From Chara braunii (Eukaryota; Streptophyta; Charophyceae; Charales; Characeae): DNA of 33,021 nt. The DNA is taken from NCBI GenBank assembly GCA_003427395.1, contig BFEA01000008.1:7758334-7791354 (forward strand), in the 5' to 3' direction. The notes under the pieces were generated by a model. It worked only from the letters and a program-made list of their open reading frames with translations, had not been told where the DNA came from and searched no databases. Position numbers and translations under genes: made by a program. Positions 18,561 to 27,957 of the stretch are shown here, piece after piece (positions within the stretch are counted from its first letter, which is position 1; each line of letters opens with the position of its first letter).

Positions 18561-18952
18561 ATGCAGGACCAAGAGACCTACACACCACCAGTAGGCTCAG
18601 GAACGGTTGATGAGAGTGAGACTTAGTACAGACTGTGGTCGGTGTTGGTAGGTTTCTTGGGGCAAGATTAAAGTAGCGGGACCCGTTGCTAGCTGGAGAT
18701 CTGGGGGGGTCAGCCACTAGTCACGCGAGGGGTTAGGATGAGGGCTCCCCTTAGGACAGCTCGCCTGTGGAACAGGAACGGTTGATGAGAATGAGACTTA
18801 GTACAATCTACGGTCGATGTCTGTCTGAACTAGGACCCTACAGACCGCCCATGGAATGACGAACAGTTGACGAGAGTGAGACTAATGAATATTGATTGAT
18901 TGATTGATTGATTGATTAGTACAGTCTATGGGCAGTGCTGGTAGGGCTCTTG
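18561..18952. repeat. Three partial copies of a ~100-bp repeat with an (ATTG)n array
   Basis: The core 'gaacggttgatgagagtgag' recurs with changes at 18601, 18776 and about 18860. Each is followed by 'agtacagtctatggtcggtg' variants, and two by 'ggtgttggtagg' or 'cagtgctggtagg'. Copies 1 and 3 are preceded by 'aggacc..gacctacacaccacc' type sequence. In copy 3 an (ATTG)n array (18890-18918) separates the two halves. Non-coding. Confidence 0.65.
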
Positions 18953-19521
18953 TGTCAGTGGGGCTCTCTACAGGATTGGTTGGGTTGCCTGCCTCCTATG
19001 TTCGGTTCACTATCAACAAACAAGTAGTAATGACAACAGTGTGCACAGCGAACAACCTAACAACAAACAACAGTAACAACAGCTGTGTACATAAGTACAT
19101 ATTGATAGGAACACAAAATAGGTCCACCTATGGGACTTGTAGTGAAACGTCTGTACCTAGCACCTGAAGTACCTGGGCGACAAGGCTCGCTCAAATATGC
19201 TTCGATCAGGGCTGAGTGGGGTGTGCGGGACTCAGCTTAGCCCTGGTACCTACAACCGCGGTTCGGTCAGTTCACCCCCAGGCTGGAGGGTGACGATCCT
19301 GAGTGGTAGACACTGAGGTAGGATCGTGGGTGTAGGAGTGTGCCGGGAGAAATGACGAAAGAGGTAGGTTGGGAGAGAGTCCCATAGGATTAGGGGGGCT
19401 CTACCACATGACCGAGTGTTGAAGGCGACTCTCATATGTCTGTAATCCAGAATCTACAACAACCTGGGCTTAAAAAAAAAAAAAAAAAAAAGTAATTAAA
19501 AAAAAGAAAAAAAAAAGAAGA
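18953..19521. other. Unassigned, no supported gene
   Basis: Low-complexity CAA-type sequence at 19015-19085, otherwise nothing I can name. An A-rich run at 19471-19520 sits directly before the interspersed repeat and could be its tail or that of a neighbour. Confidence 0.45.
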
Positions 19522-20250
19522 GAAATTTATGCAGAAAACTTGAGGTACCGGGCCATTTTCTGGCTTCGGCTTAAGAATCATAGCTATGCGATCTACACAA
19601 GAACATTGATTTTCTCTAACCCCAAACCATTGATTCAAGAAGCATTCAGACCGAAAGCCACCTGCCTTAGACCCTTTCAGCAGCCCAACCCTACTTGCCT
19701 CACCCCTATATCCCGATACCCAATCTCTACCAGGCCTGATGCCCCCAACTGCTAGGTTACAGGGTGGCACGACCCACCCCGGAAGACCCCCACCTGATAG
19801 GCTACAGGGCAAAACGACCCGCCCCAGGTCCGGCCAGCGTCGACACAAGAGTGCCTTCCACCCTTGACAATTCCCCAGGTCTCATGCCCTCGTACAGCTC
19901 GAGTTACAGGGCAGCGCGACCAAGCCCCAGCACCAACCAGCATCGTTCTGGCCTCATCTATTCGCAAACCACCGGGATCCAGAACTTCAACAGATACCAG
20001 ACAAACCACCAATCAGCGTCATAGCTGTGCTTCCGATCATCCAGCTCCTTCAGGCGCTGGTTGCAGGTATCCCACAGAACAACCCTCTCAACCCTGCTCC
20101 GGCAAGTCTTACTGTGATGAAGCCACAGTCTTCACTGCTGCTGTATCCTATTTCCACGCTACAGGCTAGCCCCTTCGCCGCAGAGCGCGTTATCTCCCAC
20201 CATCGCAACCACCACACCCCCCTGCCACTAGCGCCAAACTTTGAAGAATT
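19522..20250. repeat. Unclassified interspersed repeat, copy 2
   Basis: A direct-orientation match to 4478-5480. It carries three imperfect subrepeats with 'ggttacagggtggcacgaccc', 'ggctacagggcaaaacgaccc' and 'gttacagggcagcgcgacc'. The region 20100-20190 ('gatgaagccacagtcttcactgctgctgtatcc') matches 5420-5480 with changes. Both copies carry A-rich sequence just upstream. No protein domain was found in either copy. Confidence 0.65.
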
Positions 20251-20503
20251 TTTGGGTTGGAAATTCAAGAAATCAGCAATTCGGAAAAATCAGATGCACA
20301 TTTCGATCCCACAAGAAGAGGGGAAGGGAGGGAAAAAAAATCCTCTCTCCCCATGGAAACTCCAGCGCCTATTCAAGTCTCGGTTGCATGTAAAGGGCTG
20401 AAAAAAAAAGGAATTCAATTAAAACCCGTTCAAACCTGAAGTGGCAAAATCAGGTGGCCACTGGTTTGTTTTTATTATTATTGTTTTTTTTTTTCATGCC
20501 CTT
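20251..20503. other. Unassigned flank left of the LTR element
   Basis: No gene. It ends in a T-rich stretch (20465-20494) followed by CATGCCCTT. The last four bases, CCTT (20500-20503), are repeated directly after the far end of the LTR element at 31544-31547. Confidence 0.5.
20500..20503. repeat. Target-site duplication, left copy (CCTT)
   Basis: CCTT directly precedes the TGCAAGG end of the element and is repeated at 31544-31547 directly after its other end. Extending to five bases gives one mismatch (CCCTT versus CCTTT), and gypsy elements usually make five. A four-base match alone is modest evidence but sits exactly at both predicted borders. Confidence 0.6.
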
Positions 20504-21473
20504 TGCAAGGAAAATGAGATATAGCGAAATGATCCAGAATGGAAAATCACATTGAAAACCAGCAAGTCCAACGCTGTCCAGAAAGCAGAGATGCACTGAT
20601 ATTTTACCTACGGAGAACCAAACCACTTAATCCGAATGTCAATGAGAGCATACTGTCGCCACCACCAACATATGTACCCAGAGTCGTTCCTCCTACTTGG
20701 CGCTCAGCGCCCAGACTACTGTCACGCAACTTACTAGCAGCCTACGAATTGACAATGCATCCAGTTGACGTCAACAGCAAAACCGAAGTACATGAGGATG
20801 TCGACCCTTGTAGACCATCGCCAAGACCAGGTACGTGCCCTCACATCATGAAACTCATCTCTCTCTCTCTCACCCTCACCCTCGACTTTCTCACCCACGC
20901 CGTCTCCCACATACACGAAGACCACCGCCACCTCCCGCTGACTGTCCAAGCCGAGCCTGGCTATGGTTGGGCTGGCTATGGCGCTGCCTCAGTAGCGCCC
21001 TGCCTCTCTTCAACGCCCGTGTGCGCCTGTCTTGCACCTTGCACTAGCGCACAACGCACAGCCCGCGAGCGCAGCGCTGCCGAACGCACTACGTAGTGTT
21101 TGCCCCCCCATACGCAGCCCGGCCCTTCCTATATGGAAAGTGGCAGGTGTTTTCCCTTGCTTGCTACCTGTGACCGAGTTTCCAGTAGCTTCAGTCTCGG
21201 CCAAATTGTATGCGCCCAGACGCGTTCAGACAGTGGTCTGGGACCGAATTGGTTAGGCATGCCCAACCACCCAGGCCCGAATTGGTTAGGCATGCCCAAC
21301 CACCCAGGCACAAATGTGCGGTGCTTCATGCTTCGACCACGTTGCTGGAAGAGCCTGGACGGCTCACACATATTTTGTGGATTTTCACGAGCAAGGCGGA
21401 TGTAACGAACTGGCGCGTGGCAACAGTCTGGCGCCCACCGAGATTTGCAAAAGTTGACGAACTCAGGGCACAT
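20504..21473 (-). repeat. 3' LTR, distal part
   Basis: A direct repeat of 30516-31473. It begins on plus with TGCAAGGAAAA (the CA end of the LTR) and is interrupted at 21473 by a LINE. Relative to the other LTR it has a 33-bp tandem duplication at 21244-21309. Many differences between the LTRs are C/T or G/A, as expected from methylation-driven decay. Confidence 0.88.
21244..21309. repeat. 33-bp tandem duplication in the 3' LTR
   Basis: Two adjacent copies of a unit containing CCGAATTGGTTAGGCATGCC start at 21244 and 21277 and are practically identical. The 5' LTR has a single copy at about 31269-31301, so the duplication arose in this LTR after insertion. Confidence 0.88.
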
Positions 21474-21479
21474 CAATAC

Positions 21480-22550
21480 CTAACCCAGGTGTGGGCATAC
21501 TGGAGGGAACATCGCCATCAGCTGCCATTCCCAGTGGTATGGTTTAACAATGGCCTGTTTTATTTGGCCAGAAAATGTGGTGAGTTTTCCAAGCAACTAG
21601 CTAGACAACGATACCAGCAGGAAATTGATCTAATGACTCAACTTCAAGAGCTAGAACAGCAGCACAACCCGCAGATGGCGGAACAACACACACAGACCAT
21701 CACCGAGGTAAGAGAAAAGCTTCTCCATTTAGCACAATATCGCTGGCAAGGCGCCAGGATCAAAGGTAAGTTGTCTAAGCACTCCACTGAAGGTACAATG
21801 GACACCCACTTTTTTGGCATTGCCCATGCCAGGACCAAACGTACGGTGATGGAGGCCCTGTATGACCCCGCACAGCCCGAGGGGTTTCCCATCCTTACTA
21901 CAGCAAGCTGCATGAAGATAGCCCGCGATTTTTTCAAAGGCCTTTTTGCATCCCACATCCCCCCAACAGACGAGGGCGCTAGGCTGCGACAGATTGCGGA
22001 GTTTCTCCTCCCAATGACTAGAACCCTCTCGCTTGAACAAAGAAACTGCCTCGAGCCCCCCCTCACTAAAGACGAAATATGGACCGCCCTGCTGCAGATG
22101 GATGAGGAGAAAACCCCGAGACTGGATGGTCTCCCCAAGGAATTTTGGGAAGAAATGTGGGACTGATTGAGCCCAGACCTCATGGACTATTATGACGAGG
22201 TATGGCGAACGGGCTTTATGGGAGAACTAGTGGGGCAAGGGGTGTTGTCCCTCCTGTATAAGAAAGGGGACAAACTCAACATTCGAAACTACTGCCCAAT
22301 CACCCTCTTGACCGTCACATATAAGATGCTGGTGAAGGCGCTGGGAAACTGGATGATCACGGTCTTAGAAGGGGTAATCCACCCGACACAGACCGGGTTC
22401 ATGCAACATAAGCAGATTCAGGAAAATATTCTCCTTGTCCATGAATTAGTGCAACTCACCCGCCAATCCAAACAGAATGCAGCCTTCATTTTTATAGACT
22501 TTGAAAAGGCATACGACCACGTGGACTGGTTATTCCTGGACAAGTGCAAC
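21480..22550 (+). pseudogene. LINE 2 ORF2: linker and RT fingers
   Basis: One reading frame with an in-frame TGA at 22164-22166. Before it: WFNNGLFYLARKC, HFFGIAHARTKR and LPKEFWEEMW (linker between endonuclease and RT). After it: LLYKKGDKLN, RNYCPITLLTV, HPTQTGFM and FIDFEKAYDHVDW, the first RT motifs, including the aspartates of the FIDFEKAYD block. The open frame that begins at 21210 is a chimera: its first ~88 codons are LTR sequence. After LDKC the frame is lost at an internal deletion. Confidence 0.85.
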
Positions 22551-22555
22551 CTCAA

Positions 22556-23147
22556 TTCCATAAGAGAGATCGGTGCAGCAAGGTGACCCCATTGCACCCT
22601 TTTTCTTCCTGGTCATCATGGAAGCACTGCCCGCAAACCTGCGAGCTAATAGGGATATTACTAGAATACGAATATCTCGCATCCAGGAAGAGGCTGTTCC
22701 GGTGTGTTCCTTATTTGCGGACGATCTGACTGTAATGATCGACGCAACGAAGGAAAATATGAAAGGAAGTTAAGTGACTAATGAACGCATTTGCAAGCGT
22801 CTCGGATATGGTGGTTAACTGGGGCAGCAAGACCCAAGGGTGGTGGATCCACTTTCAAGGGGGAAGACCCCGTGATGAGCCCAATATGCATTGCCCCAAT
22901 CCAGATCCTTGGAATCTCAATGTCTGTCCAAGGAGGCCTTCCATCGAATGACAACTGGATCAGCGCACCGGCCCTCGCCAAACTAACCAGTTGGCGGCGC
23001 AAGCACACGTCCATCTTTGGCAGAGCTCTCTTCATCAACCATGCGGTATTTGCCACAATGTGGTATAAATCGGTGCTCTGGCCACTGAGTAAGACTGCTC
23101 TGCATGCTCTGCAGACCCTGAGATCCAAGATTGCAGCCTTTTTATGA
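22556..23147 (+). pseudogene. LINE 2 ORF2: RT palm with FADD, and thumb
   Basis: ERSVQQGDPIAPFF is followed by FADD (22714-22725), the catalytic aspartate pair of reverse transcriptase, here with F for the more usual Y. The segment between the FEKAYD motif and QQGDP is much shorter than in LINE families and its join is out of frame (TAA at 22559 in this frame), so part of the palm is deleted. A TAA ends the frame at 22771; thumb sequence resumes at about 22800-23147 (ILGISMSVQGGLPSND and TSWRRKHTSIFGRALFIN). Confidence 0.8.
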
Positions 23148-23750
23148 AAGGGAGATGATGAACGGACAAACGTGATCAGTCGGGTAGCATGGGAGTCAGT
23201 AATTCAACCCAAACAGGGGGGAGGCCTGGGCATTATAGACCCGCAGACCCAAGTACAAGCACTCCGCCTCTAGTGGGTTAAGAAGCTAATCCTCTCCCCT
23301 TCTTCCCCCTGGCAGGCCCTGGCTCTAGAGCATGTAGGCCGACTAGCACCCCCGACCACCCAAGGGGTGCACCCTCTTACGTGGTTGGAGGACCATTATT
23401 GGTCGATACCTCAGAAGATTCTGGGCCAAACGGTGGATAGCTTATGGCCATCCCTCTTAAAAAGTTGGCGACAACTTCCACCCCCGGACAGACCTGCCCT
23501 TGACCGATGGGCATAAGTCTTTCGTCGGCCACTCTTCGGGAACCAGTAGATCACACCCCATCAGGGACAGGTTCTGTGCAGCTTAGCGGCATCATGGAAA
23601 GGATGGGTTAAACAATGGGTGCTTCGGGTAGGACAACTATGAGACCAACAAAGAAAAGACTGGAAGACGTCTGCCCAACTACGTGATACTCTCCGATACT
23701 GCCACCATATTGACCAACACCTGGACATGATTATCGAGTTTATCCGCTGA
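23148..23750 (+). pseudogene. LINE 2 ORF2 C-terminal domain
   Basis: Continues the thumb with KGDD, VISRVAWESVIQPKQGGGLG, HPLTWLEDHYWSIPQ, RRPLFGNQ and WVKQWVLRVG in one frame interrupted by five or more stops. It corresponds to the LINE 1 piece at 1355-1980. The frame ends near 23750 (IIEFIR followed by a stop), leaving only a very short untranslated stretch before the tail. Confidence 0.75.
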
Positions 23751-23769
23751 CCTGGTATAGGCTACTCAG

Positions 23770-23976
23770 GCTTCAGTCAATCCTCTGGATTCCAGAGTAA
23801 TCAATGCAGGCAGGCACCTCTCAAGATTCTTGTTCCGATAACATCCAAGGTCATTCTGTAAATAGGACGCTGCACCCGCTTGCCAACAGGTGATGCTCCC
23901 CACCAATAGATGGAGCCTCTCCACAGGTGCCAACAATGTCTGCTCTTACCAGCACCACTAACACTGAAGGGGGTGT

Positions 23977-24008
<32 letters not shown>
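23770..24008 (+). repeat. LINE 2 3' tail and poly(A)
   Basis: Order: AGTAATCAATGCAGGCAGG, GGACGCTGCACCCG, CTCCCCACCAATAGATGGAG, TGTCTGCTCTTACCAGCAC, AACACTGAAGGGGGTGTT and about 28 A's. Because it follows ORF2 directly and ends in poly(A), it shows that the many short copies elsewhere in the window are LINE 3' ends, or SINEs that borrowed that end. Confidence 0.85.
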
Positions 24009-24009
<1 letters not shown>

Positions 24010-24028
24010 ATTCAGGTAAACCCTCACA
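24009..24028 (-). repeat. 3' LTR, proximal end
   Basis: GATTCAGG followed by TAAACCCTCACA on plus; on minus the LTR therefore begins TGTGAGGGTTTACC. The 5' LTR begins TGCGAGGGTTTACC. About 60 bases present there between GATTCAGG and GGTAAACC are absent here. Confidence 0.85.
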
Positions 24029-24042
24029 CTCCCCCCTCCTTT
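24029..24042 (-). promoter_or_regulatory. Polypurine tract (PPT) of the gypsy element
   Basis: On minus: AAAGGAGGGGGGAG immediately before the TG of the 3' LTR. PPTs resist RNase H and prime plus-strand DNA synthesis in LTR elements. Purity, length and exact contact with the LTR start make this a firm call. Confidence 0.88.
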
Positions 24043-24139
24043 ACTTCGATAGTCCTCTGAGAAGTCCTTACACAGCAGGCTGCTTCCGTTTCAAGTTTCT
24101 TTCGTAACTTGAGATAATCTGAGGAGCAGTGTTCATTAA

Positions 24140-25250
24140 TTATTCTCTTGTAAACCACCGATCTTCTTTAGGCTCTGTACGATGCCGGGACCACACTCGA
24201 TATTGCATCTGCGGTTTCGGAGGGCGTCCCCTGCCTGGAGGGTTGGGCACATGCATCAGCTTGTGCTCGACGATATCGTGAATGTCCACACGTCTGTCCA
24301 TGGTTGGGGGCAACATCGATCTTCTTGAGGGAAACTCTTTAGTTTCAGCGAACGGTGCCAACTTAAATGCATGGAAAACGGAGAGTGTACTGAGATGACC
24401 AAGAATGCGAATAACATATGATGGACCATCGGGTTGATCTCCTACTATGTCCAAAATTTCCCAAGGTCCAAAGTATTGTGGCATCAGTTTGCATGAGATT
24501 CCCAACTCGTGTCCCAACTCATATAACTTTACCCAGACTTGTTCACCTACCTGAAATGCATATAGTCGTCTGTGTCTATTCTCGGATGCAACCATGACAT
24601 CTTGAGCTTTCTTGATGTGCTCTACGGCCTGCTGCAGCATCTGTTCGTACTTGACAACAAACTCTATGCTACCAGGCACTGCGGTTGGCTGATTTTCAGG
24701 CAACAGGAAGTCAAGAGCAGATCTGGGCTTCCAACCAAGATGCAGCTGGTTGGGGGTCTTACCGATAGTGTTGTGCACAACATTGTTGTACAGGCTAGCG
24801 ATGAGAGGTAACTTCTCATCCCAGTCATCTTGACTTGGCTTAATATAATGCCAAAGTAAGTGCTGCACTACCCGGTTCATCTGCTCGGCCTGCCCATTTG
24901 ACTCAGGGTGGTTCCCTCTATCATTTGTAGTCGGGTGCCCATCTGTTGGGCTGTACTTTGCCACAATTCGCTAGCGAATTTGACATCCCTTGCTCACAAT
25001 AGACTTAGGGAGACCGAAATCATGTACCCAATTTTCCATGAACAACTTGATGACATGCTCAGTCCTAGTTGGCTCAGGCATAGCGATTAGTCTAGCATAC
25101 TTAGTGAATCTGTCCACAATGACCAAGATGTGACGTTTATTCCCAGCCTTCTCAAGCCGGCAACCAGCACAAACTCATCGGAAGTAGCCTTGTCTTTAGC
25201 TTCTAGTTTGCGGATGATCTCAGACATGATAGTGTCCGCTGGATAGGCTC
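24140..25250 (-). pseudogene. Gypsy integrase, HHCC domain and catalytic residues lost
   Basis: The 24140-24964 frame holds the end of the catalytic core (HPESNGQAEQMN with the catalytic E) and the C-terminal region with FQVGEQVWVK, LMPQYFGPWEILD and SVFHAFKLAPF. The last residues (MQYRVWSRH and EDRWFTRE) resemble a truncated chromodomain. Upstream, minus frames give ILVIVDRFTKYARLIAMPEP and WVHDFGLPKSIVS. The HHCC zinc domain and the segment with the first catalytic D are deleted (near 25155); a frameshift at about 24985 destroys the second D region. It would join DNA ends in an intact element; this copy cannot. Confidence 0.82.
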
Positions 25251-25265
25251 ACACCATATATCGAG

Positions 25266-25745
25266 TTACATCATAAAAATCCCAAACTCAGTCACTAGCG
25301 CGCCCAAATAGTCTGCCCTGCGCGATAGGGCATCAACCACTTTATTGTACTCTTTCTTCAGAGGATCGAGCTTGAAGTCATACATATCTACGACTTCAAT
25401 CCACCTCTTGAGTGTGTCGGAGAGCACAGGCTGTGTATTAATCCAGCGTAGAGTTTCATGGTCAAATCTCACATAAAAGAATCTCCCGAGGAGGCGTGCC
25501 TCCAATGGACCAGCGCGCTATAGAGCGTATAGAGCTCGCGCTCATACGTGGACTTAGCTAATTTTTGAGATGGTTTCTTTTTGCTCATGTCCTCGATCGG
25601 CCTCAACTTTCCCCCCTCCTTTTGCGCAAGGACCGTGCCTATGTCGTGCTGGCTGGCGTATATGATCACAACAAGGGTTGTTCAGGATCCGGAAGTTTGA
25701 GGACTTCATAGTGTGTTAGGGCGTACTTCAATCTCTTGAAGGACG
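25266..25745 (-). pseudogene. Gypsy RNase H domain, frameshifted
   Basis: Two minus frames (25469-25669 and 25266-25505) overlap at a frameshift near 25500. The first has GTVLAQKEGG, RPIEDMSKK and STYERELYTLY; the second has FFYVRFDHETLRWI, KRWIEVVDMYDFKLD and YNKVVDALSRRADYL. The N-terminal catalytic motif, normally TDAS, reads IYAS, so the first catalytic aspartate is lost. A WEWTEECEASFKRLK linker joins it to RT at about 25700-25760 in another frame. RNase H removes the RNA strand during reverse transcription. Confidence 0.82.
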
Positions 25746-25756
25746 CCTCACACTCT

Positions 25757-26605
25757 TCAGTCCACTCCCAGGGTATCAAGGTGTGTGAAGTCAGTTAAAG
25801 GGAAGACTACAATACTATAATTCTTGACAAACGGGCTGGAGTAGCCTGTCATCCCCAAGAATGACCTCACGTCAGTCACAGACTGAGGTCTGGGCCAATC
25901 ACGTATGCTGGCCACTTTGGCATCATCCGGCCTCAATCCATCCTTGAAAATCTCACGACCTAGATACAAGATCTTGGTGCGACCAAATCCACATTTCTCC
26001 AAGTTAACCTTGTACTGGTGTCGTCTTAGGAGCCCTAGCATTGTTTTCACGTGCTCCTCTATAGTCCTACTCAAGATAAGGATATCGTCGAGGTACACAA
26101 CGATAAACTTGTCTAAGTAGTCATGAACGATCCGGTTCATTGCGTGTTGGAATGTCCCAGGAGCATTGCATAGGCCAAAGGGCATCACCACAAACTCGTA
26201 CAGACCGTACCAGGTCTGAAAGGCGGTTTTGTGCTTCAAATCTATCTTAGTGAAGTATTGGCATCCTTGCAATGTACCCAAGAGGTCGTCAATGCGTGGT
26301 AGGCGCTCCGCGTTCTTAACGGTGATGGCATTGAGGCCCCTATAGTCAATGCACATCCTTAGTGTCCCCCTTTTCTTTGGGACAAATAAAACTGGCGCTC
26401 CGTAGGGGGACGTACTTGACCGAATCCAACCCTTCTCTGTTAGCTCCTTGAGTTGGAGACGGAACTCCGCAAGAGACATCCTATAGATCTGCCCTCTAGG
26501 TACTTTGCTACCAGGGACGAATTCTATCACGCGGACAATCTCCCTTTCAACCACACCCCTAGGCTCCTCAAAGAGGTCTGAATATTGTGCAAAGACTGCT
26601 TCCAT
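25757..26605 (-). pseudogene. Gypsy reverse transcriptase with an internal deletion
   Basis: A single 282-codon frame. Motifs in order: SPYGAPVLFVPKK, MCIDYRGLN, LPRIDDLL, FTKIDL, MPFGLCNAPGTFQ, VVYLDD (catalytic aspartates at 26084-26095), YLGREI and SFLGMTGY. Between KIDL and KTAFQT the usual ~13 residues of the palm (the SGYHQI region) are missing without a frame change, so the frame stays open but the protein would be defective. The frame ends by frameshift at PLTDFTHLDT. This is the best-preserved domain of the element. Confidence 0.88.
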
Positions 26606-26635
26606 CTTTGTGGGTGATTTTATGACCTCCCCTTT

Positions 26636-27405
26636 CTAAGAGACAAAAACTAGATACATACCTTCCTTGCGATTATGCTTGTAATAGTTATAGAAAAACG
26701 ATGCACACATGCAACCATAATTCTCCACTAGTCTGCTAACCTTAAACTTTTGCAGCCTAACGCTCCTTCCATTTGGCAACTTGTGGATCATCACCTTCCT
26801 ATCCCAATCGAACTGAGGCTTAGCATACTCGAGGTCGTATATTCCTAGCAGCATGTCGAATGGCAGCTCGTCGCTAACTAGGAACGAGATCTTGTGTCTC
26901 AGTTCCCCTCCTCCATAGGAGAAGGTGCAGACTACGTCCTTGACATAGTCTCTGACTATCATGATCGAGTGCTTGTTGGCTAAGGTTGATGCTACAAATT
27001 TGCTAAGCCGCTGCACTTGGTCCCCTAAGCGCAACATATCCACATAAGCACGACTGATGAAATTCCGTGTAGAACTTATGTTTGCGAAGGCACCAACCTT
27101 TGCACGACTGATGAAATTCCGTGTAGAACTTATGTTTGCGAAGGCACCAACCTTTCGCCCACCCACATCGAGTTCTACCACGAAATGTTCACCCTTTGGA
27201 GCTTTGTTCAACATCGCCCAAGAGTCTCTAGGATCTTTCTCTAACCATTTTGTCTCTAACTCCTCTGAGAACTCAAACACATCCATCGAACAGAGCATCT
27301 ATTGGTCCGGATCTATCTGCGGGGCGATCATGGGGTCAATAGCCTTGGCCATCGTCTGAAATGGAGAAGGTAAAGTAACCACTTTAGCACGAGTAAGAGC
27401 GGCTA
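26636..27405 (-). pseudogene. Gypsy aspartic protease region, active site altered and duplicated
   Basis: The 26636-27298 frame plus about 35 upstream codons after one TAG (LAALTRAKVVTLPSPF). It contains VELDVGGRKVGAFA, then NISSTRNFIS where retropepsins have a D-S/T-G active site, so the catalytic aspartate is N and the glycine is S. This 18-residue block occurs twice because of a perfect 54-bp tandem duplication (27051-27158). Later landmarks are FLVSDELPFDMLLGIY and WDRKVMIHKLPNGRSV. The protease would process Gag-Pol in an intact element. Confidence 0.8.
27051..27158. repeat. Perfect 54-bp tandem duplication in the protease region
   Basis: Units start at 27051 and 27105, each with CGACTGATGAAATTCCGTG. 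The length is a multiple of three, so the frame is kept. Perfect identity in an otherwise heavily mutated old element suggests a recent event or an assembly artefact. Confidence 0.9.
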
Positions 27406-27411
27406 ACACTC

Positions 27412-27957
27412 CTATTGGCCCGAGGTGTTTCCCTGGGAGGTGCTCACAAAAGCATTACCAGAGTTGGGAGATCCAACCGTCATTATTGAGGACGCGACTT
27501 TCGTAGCGAGCTGCTTACTCTTGCACTTGCTCATTGTGTGTGCATACCGACCACAATTGAGACAAGCACCTCGTGCAATACGGTCTCGCCACACCTCGTA
27601 CTCCAAACCAAGCTTCACCCATATGGGTGGTGCTTGGTCATTTTGACCCTTGGGCCGACCTACCTTCTGTTTTCCGGACCCCTTACCCTTTTCTCTAATG
27701 GGGGCGGCTACTCCACCATTTGAGGTATTCCCACTCCCATCTATCTTTGTTTCTTCCCCAAGATTAGAGAAGTTGTGAATCTCAGTTGATTGGTCGTCCT
27801 GGTCAACAAACATAAGATTGCCCTTCTTCTTCCAATCCTGAGGGAATTTCTTCTTCCTCCCATCTATTGGTGCCTGTTGGGCACTCCCAAGCCTAGCCTC
27901 TATATCTAAGGCCTTGTTGTTGGACGAAGCAAAATCATGTACATCGATGGAGGACAT
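27412..27957 (-). pseudogene. Gypsy Gag C-terminus (nucleocapsid) with CCHC zinc knuckle
   Basis: A 181-codon frame rich in K, Q, G and S, ending in CLNCGRYAHTMSKC, a canonical CX2CX4HX4C zinc knuckle (27523-27564) that binds RNA in Gag. A basic linker (KGKGSGKQKVGRPKGQ) precedes it. The frame is disconnected from the capsid region upstream by a frameshift near 27960. A stop separates it from the protease region downstream. Confidence 0.85.

Larger units (their letters stand above)
21474..24008 (+). mobile_element. LINE copy 2, inserted in the 3' LTR
   Basis: A 5'-truncated non-LTR element with poly(A) at 23981-24008. Both borders are set by comparison with the intact LTR at 31466-31490, where 'gggcacat' is followed after three bases by 'gattcagg'; here the LINE lies between them. 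No target-site duplication is seen, and about three target bases are lost. ORF2 parts are in order: linker, RT, C-terminal domain, 3' tail. The endonuclease is absent. It belongs to the same family as LINE 1 and is younger than the gypsy insertion. Confidence 0.85.

Noticed and set aside
21466-21480. An LTR border at TGTGCCC (minus strand at about 21470), where LTR similarity seems to end
   Set aside because: Similarity resumes after the LINE poly(A) (GATTCAGG, then GTAAACCCTC), and the true LTR start TGTGAGGG lies next to a PPT at 24028.
27054-27120. CTGATGA motifs on plus inside the 54-bp duplication
   Set aside because: They are the complement of the protease-coding sequence, lack stem II and lack GAAA.
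27855-27882. A 13-base match to the retroposon tail (CCATCTATTGGTG) inside gag
   Set aside because: The match does not extend into the rest of the module and the bases encode Gag sequence in frame, so coincidence is the simplest reading.
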